Notes: generated by a model not told the origin, from the letters alone. 48,472 nt of DNA from Candidatus Atribacteria bacterium (GCA_004525685.1 SPBW01000001.1:1-48472), one strand, 5' to 3'. Shown: positions 1 through 8,789, counted from the first letter of the stretch. Translations and numbers: made by a program.

Positions 1-1
1 C

Positions 2-982
2 TCATAGAGTTCCCTCCAACAGTGTGAAGAATGCCGTGAGATCGACATTCCCCCCACTGAGGATAACGCCGATGCGTCTCTTGCTCGTCTTGATCGTCCC
101 GTTCAATAGCGGCGCGACGGCGACGGCGGATGAGGGCTCGATGAGAATCTTCATCCGTTCCCAAACGAAGCGCATGGCGTGAAGGATGTCAGCCTCGGAG
201 ACGAGCACGATGCCATCCACCCCATCGCGAATGATGGGAAACGTCAATTCGCCGAGCGGCGTACGCAGCCCGTCGGCGATCGTGTGGGGCGTGAAGTCGA
301 CGATGCGCTTCCCCGTCTGCAGCGATCGAGCGGCGTCATCGGCACCGGCGGGTTCGCATCCGATGACTTCTACGCTTGGCAGCATGTGCTTGGCGGCCAG
401 CAATGTCCCCGACAACAATCCGCCGCCGCCGACCGGAGCTAGAATGAGGTCAAGTCCGGCAATCTCCTCGATCAGCTCCATGCACGCCGTGCCTTGTCCT
501 GCGATTACGCGTGCATCGTCATACGGCGACAAGAACGTGGCGCCGGTTGCTTCCCGAATGCGTTCAGCAGCTTCATGACGGCCCGCATGCGTGGGCGTAC
601 ACAGCGTGATGCTTGCGCCATATCCGGCGGTGGCCTGCTTCTTGATGTCGGACGCGTTCTCGGGCATGACGACGAAGGCGGGCGTCATGTGCAGTCGCGC
701 AGCCAACGCCAGCGCCTGCGCGTAGTTGCCGCTGGAATGGGTGACGACACCCTTGACGCGCTTGGCTTCCGAGAGGCTTGCGACGGCATTGCACGCCCCG
801 CGGAACTTGAATGAGCCCGTCTTCTGGAAGTTCTCGCATTTGAAGAACACTGATGCCTCAGCCTTTAAATCGATTGCACTGCAGGTCAATACGGGTGTTC
901 GGTGCGCGTAGGGTGCGATTCGAGCACGTGCTTCCTGCACATGGTCTGCTGAGAGCGGGCTTCCGCTTGAGTTGACGTTCAC
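2..982 (-). CDS. PLP-dependent threonine/serine ammonia-lyase (threonine dehydratase / serine racemase family)
   Basis: A fold-type II PLP enzyme of 326 residues that should deaminate threonine or serine to a 2-oxoacid and ammonia, or racemise serine. Visible motifs are the PLP lysine K59 in TGSFKFRGA, the SSGN loop at 83-86 and the glycine-rich phosphate cup GGGG at 185-188. The C-terminal LSGGNVDL signature is typical of serine racemase-like members. There is no C-terminal ACT regulatory domain, so a catabolic or racemase role is likelier than the feedback-regulated biosynthetic form. The usual SSGNH reads SSGNY here. The start is GTG overlapping the stop of the upstream orn gene by 4 nt, implying translational coupling. 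The 2-oxobutyrate or pyruvate formed could feed the 2-oxoacid:ferredoxin oxidoreductase encoded further along. Lyase versus racemase cannot be settled from sequence. Confidence 0.88.
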   Translation of the reverse strand: MNVNSSGSPLSADHVQEARARIAPYAHRTPVLTCSAIDLKAEASVFFKCENFQKTGSFKFRGACNAVASLSEAKRVKGVVTHSSGNYAQALALAARLHMTPAFVVMPENASDIKKQATAGYGASITLCTPTHAGRHEAAERIREATGATFLSPYDDARVIAGQGTACMELIEEIAGLDLILAPVGGGGLLSGTLLAAKHMLPSVEVIGCEPAGADDAARSLQTGKRIVDFTPHTIADGLRTPLGELTFPIIRDGVDGIVLVSEADILHAMRFVWERMKILIEPSSAVAVAPLLNGTIKTSKRRIGVILSGGNVDLTAFFTLLEGTL

Positions 983-1533
983 ATGGCCTTTGTGCGGAAG
1001 ACATGCTGACGATAAAAGCGCATCTCATCGATCGATTCGCGAATGTCATCCAACGATCTGTGGGTTGATTTCTTGACCACCTTCTCGACGACGCTGGGAT
1101 ACCAGCGAGAAATGAGCTCCTTGATCGAACTGACATCCACGTTGCGGAAGTCAAGATAGCTGTTGAGCTTGGGCATGTGGTGCATGATGAAGCGTCGGTC
1201 GAAGCCAATGGAGTTGCCGCACAGAGGGGCCTTGCCTCGCAGGCAGTGCTTGCGAACAAACGCCAGTGTCTGGTCTGCAGCATCGCTCAGCGATACCTCG
1301 GAATCGCGACTGGCTTGTGTGAGTCCCGAGGCGCCGTGCTGATCGATGCACCAGCGATCCATCTTCTTCAGTACATTATTGGGCTGATGAATGACGAGGG
1401 CGGGTCCTTCTTCGATGATAGTCAGATCCTTGTCCGTGATGATGGTGGCAATCTCCAGGATCGAACAGCTGCGGTCGTCAATACCTGTGGTTTCAAGATC
1501 CATCCAGACCAGATGGGAGGGCGATTTTGGCAT
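979..1533 (-). CDS. orn: Oligoribonuclease (3'-to-5' exoribonuclease, DEDDh)
   Basis: Degrades 2-5 nt RNA oligomers to mononucleotides, including the pGpG left from cyclic-di-GMP breakdown. All DEDDh catalytic residues are visible: D12 and E14 in MDLETTG, D112 in GNSIGFD, and H158 with D163 in HRSLDDI. At 184 residues it matches the family (about 180). I chose the ATG at 1533 rather than the GTG seven codons upstream, because an AAAGAAAGG ribosome-binding site lies just before this ATG and would sit inside the longer version. It is the first gene of a two-gene unit with the lyase downstream. Confidence 0.95.
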   Translation of the reverse strand: MPKSPSHLVWMDLETTGIDDRSCSILEIATIITDKDLTIIEEGPALVIHQPNNVLKKMDRWCIDQHGASGLTQASRDSEVSLSDAADQTLAFVRKHCLRGKAPLCGNSIGFDRRFIMHHMPKLNSYLDFRNVDVSSIKELISRWYPSVVEKVVKKSTHRSLDDIRESIDEMRFYRQHVFRTKAM

Positions 1534-1554
1534 GAGGTTCCTTTCTTTGGACAC

Positions 1555-1583
1555 AGCATACCGAGTATTCGAGCGTCCGACCA
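1555..1583 (-). promoter_or_regulatory. Possible promoter of orn
   Basis: On the minus strand TGGTCG (1578-1583) and TATGCT (1555-1560) are separated by 17 nt. They lie just after the terminator of the transporter gene, and the predicted start near 1548 leaves a short leader carrying the orn ribosome-binding site. The -35 box is weak. Confidence 0.4.
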
Positions 1584-1594
1584 GCGATGAGGAA

Positions 1595-1620
1595 AGCGGG
1601 CAAGCCGAAGCCTGCCCGCT
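1595..1620 (-). terminator. Rho-independent terminator of the OFA transporter gene
   Basis: A stem of 11 base pairs (1595-1605 with 1610-1620, one G-U) closes a UUCG tetraloop in minus-strand RNA and is followed by UUUCCUC. It lies 21 nt after the transporter stop codon. Confidence 0.8.
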
Positions 1621-1641
1621 TGATGAAGAACTTCTTTTCTG

Positions 1642-2916
1642 CTATGCCTTAACCGGTTTCAGCCAGAGCACGCTGATGAGGATGCCGAGTGCAGCTAGCC
1701 CCATCACAGGCAAGAATACGGGAAGGTATGCATCGGTGCTGTCCTTGATCATTCCTGACAGAAGCATGCCGAGAATGGCTCCGACGCCATACGAGGTGAA
1801 GACCAAACCGTAGTTCTTCCCATAATGCTTTGTCCCGAAAAAGGTGGCCGTTGCCGTTGGAGCAATAGCCAGCCACCCTCCGAGGTTGAGGTAGAGAACG
1901 GAGAATGCTATGAAGTAGAGCACAGGGCTACTGGCTCCCCATAGATAGAGAAGTGCCGATGCAGCAAGGATGAGAGCGAATGACAACGCAGCAGTGTTGC
2001 GAGGGCTCAGCTTGTCGGTCAGCCAGCCGAAGATGGGGCGGCCGATGCCATTGAAGATGGCGAAAAGCGACACCATCGTGGTGAGCAGTGTGGCCATTCT
2101 CGCTACGTCATATCCTGCTGTTTGAAGGATCTCGTTGCCGAACGGTTTTGCAATCCCGATTGCCATCAGACCGGCGAGGCATCCGATCGTGTAGGTTCCC
2201 CACAGAGCATAGAACGTGCCTGTCTTGACCATCTGCTTCCGGTCGAGATCGACAAGGCTTCCACCCGACTTGTCCTTCTTTGGGCTCCAACCTGCAGGCA
2301 TCCAACCCTCTTTCGGGCTACGCAGTGGCAGAGACAGCAGAAGCAGGATGGCGAGGAACACGATCCCTAGATACTTGAAGGCACCGAGGGCACCAATGGC
2401 AGGATTGTTGATCATGGCTGTCATGATTGGAACCATCACCAATGCCGACAAGCCAAATCCCATCACAGTTAGGCCGACGGCCAATCCCTTCTTATCAGGG
2501 AACCACTTGGCTGAGACGGCAATGGGACAGCCATAGATAATGCCCACGCCTCCACCAGCAATGACACCGTAGAAAATGGTCAGCCAGATGATGTTTGATG
2601 AGAAGCCGGACAGAATCCATCCGACGCCGACGAGAGTTCCGCCAAGAAGCGCGGCCTTCTTGGGGCCCCATTTACCGACCAATCCGCCAGCCAGTGCCAT
2701 GAACAACGCGAACGTTGCAAGAAAGACCATAAACGGCAGTCCGCTCTGGGTTGCGCTGATCGCCCATCCACCCTCTTCGATCGATTTCTCCAATGGACCT
2801 CGGAACACACTGAATGCGTAGACTGCGCCGAGGCAGATGTTCATCAACAATCCGAGCAAGACGAACATCCAGCGTCCCTGCTCGGCCTTCATTCCGAATA
2901 CCTTCTGTTCCGACAT
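1642..2916 (-). CDS. OFA-family MFS transporter (oxalate/formate antiporter-like)
   Basis: A 424-residue membrane protein with about 12 hydrophobic segments. It has the look of the oxalate:formate antiporter (OFA) branch of the major facilitator superfamily: an early GAVYAFSVFRGPLE region, GGGVGIIYGCP, a KWFPDKKGLAVGL loop between segments 4 and 5, and GRPIFGWLTDKLSPRN in the second half. OFA members carry small carboxylates, and the acetyl-CoA synthetase gene directly upstream makes an acetate-like or other monocarboxylate substrate plausible, but this is inference. The start is the ATG at 2916, preceded by GGAGGG at 6 nt; a TTG further upstream has no such site. Terminators on both sides suggest a separate transcript. 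Confidence 0.85.
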   Translation of the reverse strand: MSEQKVFGMKAEQGRWMFVLLGLLMNICLGAVYAFSVFRGPLEKSIEEGGWAISATQSGLPFMVFLATFALFMALAGGLVGKWGPKKAALLGGTLVGVGWILSGFSSNIIWLTIFYGVIAGGGVGIIYGCPIAVSAKWFPDKKGLAVGLTVMGFGLSALVMVPIMTAMINNPAIGALGAFKYLGIVFLAILLLLSLPLRSPKEGWMPAGWSPKKDKSGGSLVDLDRKQMVKTGTFYALWGTYTIGCLAGLMAIGIAKPFGNEILQTAGYDVARMATLLTTMVSLFAIFNGIGRPIFGWLTDKLSPRNTAALSFALILAASALLYLWGASSPVLYFIAFSVLYLNLGGWLAIAPTATATFFGTKHYGKNYGLVFTSYGVGAILGMLLSGMIKDSTDAYLPVFLPVMGLAALGILISVLWLKPVKA

Positions 2917-2940
2917 CGTTCCCTCCAGTATCAATAAGAA

Positions 2941-2963
2941 CGGGGACGGACGAGCCGTCCCCG
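2941..2963 (-). terminator. Rho-independent terminator of acs
   Basis: A perfect 9-bp G+C-rich stem (2941-2949 with 2955-2963) with a 5-nt loop is followed on the minus strand by UUCUUAUU. It lies between the acs stop codon and the transporter start. Confidence 0.7.
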
Positions 2964-3005
2964 CAGCCTTTTATCGATTGGACAGCAATTTCGCGTCCAT
3001 CTGAT

Positions 3006-4964
3006 TTATCCCTTGTAATCGATGAGTCCCTTGAGCGTTTCCACGGACTCTGGATTCTGCAGTGTGGTGAGGTCGCCGACGGGCTCGTGGCGAACGAGCG
3101 CCTTAAGCACGCGCCGCATGATCTTGCCGGAGCGCGTCTTGGGCACGTCGAGCGCAAACACGATCTGATCGGGGCGACCTGTGGGGCCGATAACCTTATT
3201 GACCGTGGCCATCAGTTCCTTGACGATCTCGTCACTGCCTTCAATGCCCTTGCGGAGCAGAACGAAGGCAACGGGCACTTCACCCTTGAGATCGTGCGGG
3301 CGGGAGACGACGGCTACTTCGCTGACTTTGTCGTTCTGCGCGAGAGCGGACTCTACTTCCGCAGTGGCTAGGCGGTGTCCGGCGACATTCATGACATCGT
3401 CGACTCGTCCAGTGATGCGGATGTTGCCTTTCTCATCCTTGCGAGCACCGTCCGAGGTGAAGTAGCGCTCTGGGCCGTACTCTGAGAAGTACTGGGCTTG
3501 GAAGCGCTCCATGTCACCATAGATGCCGCGTGTCAGTGCGGGCGGGAACGGGCTGAAGATGGCCAAGTAACCGCCTTCATTGGGGCCGAGCGGGCTTCCA
3601 CCTGAATCGAGGATGTCGCCCAGGATGCCTGGGAACGTCTTTCCTGCGACGGTTGGCATAAAGGGGCCAATACCTGGCAGGTTGTTGACCATGTTGGCGC
3701 CGGTCTCCGTTTGCCACCAGGTATCAATAATCGGGCAGCGCCCGCCGCCGATGACGTCGAAGTACCACATCCAGGCGTCCACATTGATGGGCTCGCCAAC
3801 AGTGCCAAGAAGTCGCAGTGAAGACAAGTCATACTTCGCTGGCCATTCGTCGCCCCACTTGACGAACATGCGAATGGCTGTCGGAGCGGTGTAGAGTTGC
3901 GTGACCTTGTGCTTCTCAATAATCGCCCAGAATCGTCCGTTATCAGGAGCATCTGGAGATCCCTCGTACACCAGTGTGGTGATTCCGTTCATCAGTGGAC
4001 CGTAGTTGATGTAGGTGTGGCCGGTAATCCATCCCACGTCGGCCGTGCACCAGTAGATGTCGCCTTCGTGCATGTCGAAGTTCCACTTGGCGGTGGTGTG
4101 GGCTTGGACGGCATAGCCACCCGTCGTATGCATGATGCCCTTGGGCTTGCCTGTCGTTCCCGACGTATAGAGCAAGAAGGACAGGTCTTCGGAATCGAGC
4201 TGTTCGGCGGGGCAGTCGGCCGACGCATTGGCGACGATGTCGTGATACCAGACATCGCGACCTGGGACGAACGGGACGTCCTGGCCCGTTCGTTTGACGA
4301 CGACCAGATGCTCCACGGGCGAGTTCTCGATACCGGCATCTGCGTTCGATTTCAGGTTGATGGCCTTGCCGCGGCGATAGTAGCCGTCGGCCGTAATGAC
4401 CACTTTGGCATTGCAGTCGACCATACGATCTCGTAGAGACTCAGGGCTGAATGCTGAGAATACGACCGAATGTGGCGCCCCGAGACGAGCGCAGGCCTGC
4501 ATGGCAATGACGGCTTCGGGAATCATGGGCAGATAGATGCCGACGGCATCGCCCTTGCCAACTCCCAGTGCTTTCAGTGCGTTGGCGAACTTGCTGACGC
4601 GTTCTAGAAGCTGGCTGTATGTCAGTTTGACAGCTTCTTCCTCTGTCGGCTCGGGCTCCCAAATGAGGGCGACGTTGTCGCCCTTGCCCGCTTCGACGTG
4701 GCGATCGAGCGAGTTGTAGGACAGGTTGGTCTTGCCGCCGACGAACCACTTGTAAGCTTGTGGTGCGAAATCGTAGGCTTTGTCCCATTTCTTGAACCAA
4801 TGAAGCTGTTGGGCTTGTCCTGCCCAGAATGCCTCGGGATCTGAGTTTGCTTCTTCGTAGATTGCCTCGTCAGACACCCAAGTTCTCTTCTTGAGCTCGT
4901 CGGTTGGCCAAAAGACATTCTCCTTGTTCGGGTCTTTCTTGACCCACTGCATTGCATCCGGCAC
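3006..4964 (-). CDS. acs: Acetyl-CoA synthetase (AMP-forming acetate-CoA ligase)
   Basis: Activates acetate with ATP and CoA to acetyl-CoA, AMP and PPi. The 652-residue length is typical of Acs. It shows the N-terminal ACAS-type region, the adenylate P-loop YTSGTTGKPKG (266-276), the DTWWQTETG motif, and the GRVDDVMNVAGHR hinge. The C-terminal PKTRSGKIMRR contains K614, the lysine that protein acetyltransferases modify to switch Acs off. The start is GTG with AGGAGGT 7 nt upstream. A good promoter lies just before it and a hairpin terminator just after, so it is probably monocistronic. A GNAT protein is encoded elsewhere in the window, but nothing ties it to Acs. Activity yields PPi, which the atypical phosphofructokinase might use (inference). 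Confidence 0.97.
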   Translation of the reverse strand: MPDAMQWVKKDPNKENVFWPTDELKKRTWVSDEAIYEEANSDPEAFWAGQAQQLHWFKKWDKAYDFAPQAYKWFVGGKTNLSYNSLDRHVEAGKGDNVALIWEPEPTEEEAVKLTYSQLLERVSKFANALKALGVGKGDAVGIYLPMIPEAVIAMQACARLGAPHSVVFSAFSPESLRDRMVDCNAKVVITADGYYRRGKAINLKSNADAGIENSPVEHLVVVKRTGQDVPFVPGRDVWYHDIVANASADCPAEQLDSEDLSFLLYTSGTTGKPKGIMHTTGGYAVQAHTTAKWNFDMHEGDIYWCTADVGWITGHTYINYGPLMNGITTLVYEGSPDAPDNGRFWAIIEKHKVTQLYTAPTAIRMFVKWGDEWPAKYDLSSLRLLGTVGEPINVDAWMWYFDVIGGGRCPIIDTWWQTETGANMVNNLPGIGPFMPTVAGKTFPGILGDILDSGGSPLGPNEGGYLAIFSPFPPALTRGIYGDMERFQAQYFSEYGPERYFTSDGARKDEKGNIRITGRVDDVMNVAGHRLATAEVESALAQNDKVSEVAVVSRPHDLKGEVPVAFVLLRKGIEGSDEIVKELMATVNKVIGPTGRPDQIVFALDVPKTRSGKIMRRVLKALVRHEPVGDLTTLQNPESVETLKGLIDYKG

Positions 4965-5005
4965 TGTAAGAACCTCCTACGAGTTTCGCTTGTATGGATG
5001 TGCCG

Positions 5006-5034
5006 ATACTAGCCAAAACTTGGGGGTTTCTCAA
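5006..5034 (-). promoter_or_regulatory. Promoter of acs
   Basis: Minus-strand TTGAGA (5029-5034) and TAGTAT (5006-5011) with a 17-nt spacer, about 40 nt upstream of the acs ribosome-binding site. Confidence 0.6.
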
Positions 5035-5036
5035 TG

Positions 5037-5609
5037 CTAATGAGCACGCGAGGGAATCAGATCAAGGAGCCAGGGAGCTGCGAAATAGACGCGATAGACG
5101 GGAAGTGCCAGGTGAATGCGGCGGATATACCTCTGGGTTTCGGGAAACGCGAGCGCGAGGTTGCCTTCCCAAGCTTCTGCATTCGAAGGACCGGCGTTGT
5201 AGGCCATCAGGGCAACATCGCGAGTTGTGAACCGATCGAGCAAGGTTCGTAGATACCAGGTACCTAGCGAGATATTCTGTGCAGGGCTGGTGAGCGTGGA
5301 CGTGGAGTAGTCGGTTTGCTGCAGCTCTTGGGCTATCCAGTCGCCTGTCTCAGGCATGATCTGCATCAAGCCGATGGCGCCAGCTGGCGATAGCGCATCA
5401 GACTCAAAGCGGCTCTCGCAGCGAATGACCGATGCCACCCACGCTGGATCAAGATGATAGATGTCACTGTAGTGCAGAATCTCTTCTTGATACCTAAGTG
5501 GGAACAACGCGCGCGTGAGGAATAGGCCACCATAGAGGAGTCCAAGAATGCAGATGAAACCTAGAATAGCGCATAACTGCAGTCGATGCGGACGTGCGGC
5601 TGGCGGCAT
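5037..5609 (-). CDS. Membrane-anchored lytic transglycosylase (SLT/Slt70-type domain)
   Basis: A 190-residue murein lytic transglycosylase that should cleave the MurNAc-GlcNAc bond with 1,6-anhydro product. An N-terminal hydrophobic helix (about 13-35) anchors it on the outer face of the inner membrane. The catalytic glutamate is E65 in RCESRFESD, followed by GLMQIMP (80-86) and AYNAGP (136-141), the three hallmark goose-lysozyme-like motifs. I placed the start at the ATG at 5609; a GTG two codons upstream is the alternative. A TATCAT box ends 8 nt before this ATG, but AGGTGA also lies there, so leader status is unclear. Small size suggests a dedicated gap-making enzyme rather than a general autolysin. 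Confidence 0.92.
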   Translation of the reverse strand: MPPAARPHRLQLCAILGFICILGLLYGGLFLTRALFPLRYQEEILHYSDIYHLDPAWVASVIRCESRFESDALSPAGAIGLMQIMPETGDWIAQELQQTDYSTSTLTSPAQNISLGTWYLRTLLDRFTTRDVALMAYNAGPSNAEAWEGNLALAFPETQRYIRRIHLALPVYRVYFAAPWLLDLIPSRAH

Positions 5610-5635
5610 GATCACCTATGATACGCCGAATTCAC

Positions 5636-5641
5636 TATAAT
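5636..5641 (+). promoter_or_regulatory. -10 box of the DUF502-accD-accA operon
   Basis: A perfect TATAAT 39 nt before the DUF502 start codon. No good -35 hexamer is seen 16-18 nt upstream. Confidence 0.45.
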
Positions 5642-5680
5642 TCTTGAGTCTGTTCCATTCATCGAACCATGGGGGAAGGC

Positions 5681-6367
5681 ATGAAGAACTTCTTGCTTTG
5701 GCTGAGAACCATCTTCGTAAGCGGTCTGTTGGCTATCCTGCCTGTGGGCGCGACGGTCTATATCCTGCTGCTCTTGTATCGAACGATTGATCGTTTTGTC
5801 GGCAAGGAAACGGACTTCGGTTCGGCGATTGAGCGTGTGGTGGGAAGCTGGATTCCCGGACTCGGGATTCTGATCACAATCTTGCTGATCTTTGTGGTTG
5901 GGTTTGTGGTGCGTAGTGTCGTTGGACGGGGGCTTCACTACTACTTCGAGCGGATCTTCTTCTGGTTCCCAGGCGTTCGAAAGATGTACGGAACACTGAA
6001 GCAATTCACGGATGCTTTGTTCAACAGGGCCTCCACATCATCGTTTCATCAAGTAGTGATGTTCGAATACCCCAAAGCGGGGATCAACGTATTGGGACTG
6101 GTAACCAACGAGAATTTGGGAAAGCTCCAAGACGCAACGGGAGAGGACTGCGTTCTGGTCTATACGCCGACTGCTCCCAATCCGCTGTCGGGATATATGC
6201 TGATTATTCCCAAGCGTCTGTTGACGTATATTGATATGCCTGTGGAAGATGCCCTATCCATGGTTGTCTCCAGCGGCTCGGTACTTCCTGACTCTCTCAA
6301 GAGGATTCATATCTCAGAGATCAAAGAGAAGCGCTCCTGGATGTCACCTTTCAGGAAGGGCTCGTAG
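5681..6367 (+). CDS. DUF502 family membrane protein
   Basis: A 228-residue inner membrane protein of the DUF502 family, whose function is not established. Two hydrophobic helices lie near residues 11-33 and 55-78, followed by a soluble portion with the family-typical stretch around FWFPGVRKMYGTLKQ and a TAPNPLSGYMLIIPK segment. The start is the ATG at 5681, preceded by GGGGGAAGG; an ATG four codons earlier overlaps that site. The stop lies 9 nt before accD, so it heads the accD-accA-protease transcript. The association with acetyl-CoA carboxylase hints at a membrane-related role but does not define one. Confidence 0.85.
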   Translation: MKNFLLWLRTIFVSGLLAILPVGATVYILLLLYRTIDRFVGKETDFGSAIERVVGSWIPGLGILITILLIFVVGFVVRSVVGRGLHYYFERIFFWFPGVRKMYGTLKQFTDALFNRASTSSFHQVVMFEYPKAGINVLGLVTNENLGKLQDATGEDCVLVYTPTAPNPLSGYMLIIPKRLLTYIDMPVEDALSMVVSSGSVLPDSLKRIHISEIKEKRSWMSPFRKGS

Positions 6368-6376
6368 AGGCGGTGA

Positions 6377-7222
6377 ATGATGTCGATCTTCAAGGACAAG
6401 CAGTACCTTCGTGTCAATGTAGACAAGGCGCCAGATGACAGCCTGTGGATGAAGTGTAAGGCCTGCGGGGAGCTGGTCTTCAAGCGCAGGGTTCGCGAGA
6501 ACAGCAACATCTGTCCTAGTTGTGGCGAGTACTTCTTCCTGACTGTCGAAGAGCGGATTGAGATGCTGGTTGATGCAGACAGCTTCGACAATATCTCCAA
6601 GAGCATCGAAGCCGATGATCCATTGCATTTTGTCGATCGAACTTCCTATCAAGATCGTATTGAGAAGGCTCAAGGCTTGACAGGATTGCCCGATGCCATC
6701 GTGGTAGGGCGAGCGACGATTACGCAATCACCGGTGGTTCTTGCCGTGATGGACTTCCGCTTCATCGGCGGGAGCATGGGCTCTGTGATGGGAGAGCAGA
6801 TCTGCCATGGCATGGAGACAGCCATCGAGGATCGCTGCCCCTTCATTCTTGTGTCTTCCTCTGGAGGAGCGCGCCTGCAGGAGGGCTTGTTCTCACTACT
6901 GCAGATGGCGAAGACAGCGGCGGTACGGGCGAAACTAGCCGAGGCTGGATTGCCATTCATCTCCATCATGACCTACCCCACATCAGGCGGCGTGCAAGCT
7001 TCGATTGCCAGCTTGGGCGATATCATCATTGCTGAACGTGGCGCGATGATCGGATTCGCTGGGCGCAGGGTCATCCAATTCACCATTGCACAAGAACTGC
7101 CAGCCGACTACCAGACCGATGCATTTGCTTTTGAACATGGCGCCATCGACCGAGTTGTCCAACGAGCGAACATGCGAGAAGAGCTTTCCTCGCTTCTTGG
7201 CTTCTTCGTGGAGGTAGCATGA
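6377..7222 (+). CDS. accD: Acetyl-CoA carboxylase carboxyltransferase subunit beta
   Basis: The beta half of the carboxyltransferase that moves carboxyl from biotin-BCCP to acetyl-CoA, giving malonyl-CoA for fatty acid synthesis. The N-terminal zinc ribbon is complete (C27, C30, C46, C49). The crotonase-like carboxyltransferase core follows with MDFRFIGGSMGSVMGE, SSSGGARLQEG and the GFAGRRVI oxyanion region. The length of 281 residues is normal. Its stop overlaps the accA start by 4 nt. The biotin carboxylase and BCCP genes are not in this window. Confidence 0.97.
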   Translation: MMSIFKDKQYLRVNVDKAPDDSLWMKCKACGELVFKRRVRENSNICPSCGEYFFLTVEERIEMLVDADSFDNISKSIEADDPLHFVDRTSYQDRIEKAQGLTGLPDAIVVGRATITQSPVVLAVMDFRFIGGSMGSVMGEQICHGMETAIEDRCPFILVSSSGGARLQEGLFSLLQMAKTAAVRAKLAEAGLPFISIMTYPTSGGVQASIASLGDIIIAERGAMIGFAGRRVIQFTIAQELPADYQTDAFAFEHGAIDRVVQRANMREELSSLLGFFVEVA

Positions 7223-8256
7223 GCGACGAACGCACCCTGGATCTCCTAGAGACGAAGATTGAGGAGTTAAAGCAGCTCAATGCGATGGACGGGATTGACC
7301 TGTCCGGTGAGATCACCAAGCTTGAGAAGAAACTGGTCGAGCTTCGTAGGAAGCTCTACTCCAACCTGTCGGATTGGGAAAGAGTGAAGATTGCCCGCAA
7401 TCCGAAGCGCCCTTACGCCCTGGACTACATCAAGTTGATGTTTGACGGATTCTATGAAATCCACGGCGATCGCATGATTGGCGATGATCGTGCGCTGCTT
7501 ACGGGGCTAGCGCAGCTCGATGGCCGCACGGTCATGCTGGTGGCTCAGCAAAAGGGACGAACGACCGAAGAGAACAAGGAACGATACTTTGGCATGACGA
7601 GGCCGCAAGGCTACCGCAAAGCGGTTCGAGCGATGAAGTTGGCTGAACGCTTCTCATTCCCCGTTGTCACGCTCATCGACACGCCGGGAGCCTATCCTGG
7701 CGTGGAGTCGGAAGCATCGAACATCGGTGGAGCGATTGCCGAGAGTTTGCTGGCGATGTCCCAACTGCGCACGCCCATCGTGTCCGTCGTCATTGGCGAG
7801 GGCGGGTCTGGTGGTGCGCTCGCCATCGGTCTAGCGGACCGTGTCTTGATGCTTGAGAATGCTGTCTATTCAGTCATTACACCAGAAGGCGCGGCTGCCA
7901 TTCTCTGGAAAGAGAAGGACAGAAGCCAGGAGGCTGCCGCTGCACTCCAACTTACAGCAGAACACCTCCTCCAATTGGGACTCATCGACGGCGTCATTCC
8001 TGAGCCGCTTGGCGGCGCACACAAGGATTTCGCTATGACCGTCGCAGCACTCAAACCAAGCGTAGTCGGTCTACTGGATGAGTTGAGGTCGCTTGGAATC
8101 GATGAGCTGCTGGACGCAAGGTTTCGTCGCTATCGAGCCGTTGGCAGCTTCCGCGAATTGGGAACGTCACACGAAGCGTCCTCATCCGATGAGAAAGTCT
8201 CCTCAGAGAATGAAGCGGATGCTGCAATCATATCCAACGATTCACCTGACGCATGA
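7219..8256 (+). CDS. accA: Acetyl-CoA carboxylase carboxyltransferase subunit alpha
   Basis: The alpha partner of AccD in the heterotetrameric carboxyltransferase. The N-terminal helical region (LDLLETKIEELKQL) is followed by the biotin-binding core with VTLIDTPGAYPG and GEGGSGGALAIG. The 345-residue protein has a C-terminal tail of about 35 residues rich in Ser, Glu and Asp beyond the usual end near FRELG; it looks disordered. The start is coupled to accD by an ATGA overlap, and the stop overlaps the next gene by 4 nt in the same way. Confidence 0.97.
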   Translation: MSDERTLDLLETKIEELKQLNAMDGIDLSGEITKLEKKLVELRRKLYSNLSDWERVKIARNPKRPYALDYIKLMFDGFYEIHGDRMIGDDRALLTGLAQLDGRTVMLVAQQKGRTTEENKERYFGMTRPQGYRKAVRAMKLAERFSFPVVTLIDTPGAYPGVESEASNIGGAIAESLLAMSQLRTPIVSVVIGEGGSGGALAIGLADRVLMLENAVYSVITPEGAAAILWKEKDRSQEAAAALQLTAEHLLQLGLIDGVIPEPLGGAHKDFAMTVAALKPSVVGLLDELRSLGIDELLDARFRRYRAVGSFRELGTSHEASSSDEKVSSENEADAAIISNDSPDA

Positions 8257-8705
8257 AACGAATGTTGCTTGGTGTGGGGAATCGCCTATCTCACGATGAC
8301 GGCGTAGGCCCGTTCGTAGCCCAGTCCCTTGCCGATTCTGATTGGATTGCGATGGATTGTGGCACAGCGCTTGAAAACGCATCTGGCATCGTATCGCGCG
8401 AGAAGCCAGATCTGCTGATTATTGTGGATGCCGCGGTCATGGGTGAGGAGCCAGGAACCACGTTGCGATTGCCTATCCAAGCCAATGACCGCATGCTGGC
8501 CTCGACACACGGGCTGCCGTTGACGTTCGTCATGGATCGCATCAGCGCATCAGCGGTGAAGATGATCCTCATTGGTATCGAGCCATTGGATCTCACGTTT
8601 GGAGAGGGACTGTCGCCTGTTGTCGAGGAAGCGGCCCACAGATTGATCGGGATTCTACAGACACGTCATCTGGAGGCCATTCCCGAGCATGGGATCTCGC
8701 AGTAG
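8253..8705 (+). CDS. Hydrogenase maturation protease family protein (HycI/HyaD-like, peptidase M52/A31)
   Basis: A 150-residue protein of the family that trims the C-terminus of the [NiFe]-hydrogenase large subunit after nickel insertion. It keeps the opening GVGNRLSHDDGVGP with the acidic nickel-sensing position, a central VDAAVMG with the second aspartate, and STHGLPL with the histidine. The HGLPL form is closest to the HycI-like subgroup. It is coupled to accA by a 4-nt overlap, an unusual place, since no hydrogenase gene is present nearby. It may act on a hydrogenase encoded elsewhere or have another substrate. Confidence 0.85.
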   Translation: MKRMLLGVGNRLSHDDGVGPFVAQSLADSDWIAMDCGTALENASGIVSREKPDLLIIVDAAVMGEEPGTTLRLPIQANDRMLASTHGLPLTFVMDRISASAVKMILIGIEPLDLTFGEGLSPVVEEAAHRLIGILQTRHLEAIPEHGISQ

Positions 8706-8771
8706 GGCGAGTGCTGATTCCTGCTTGATCCAACTGCGGTAGCACGGCTTGAGGATTCTGTTTCTTGCGCG

Positions 8772-8789
8772 CAGCGCCGTCAGGCGCTG
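8772..8789 (+). terminator. Hairpin after the acc operon, weak terminator candidate
   Basis: A perfect 7-bp stem CAGCGCC/GGCGCTG with a GTCA loop lies 66 nt after the protease stop. No U tract follows, so intrinsic termination is doubtful. Confidence 0.3.
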
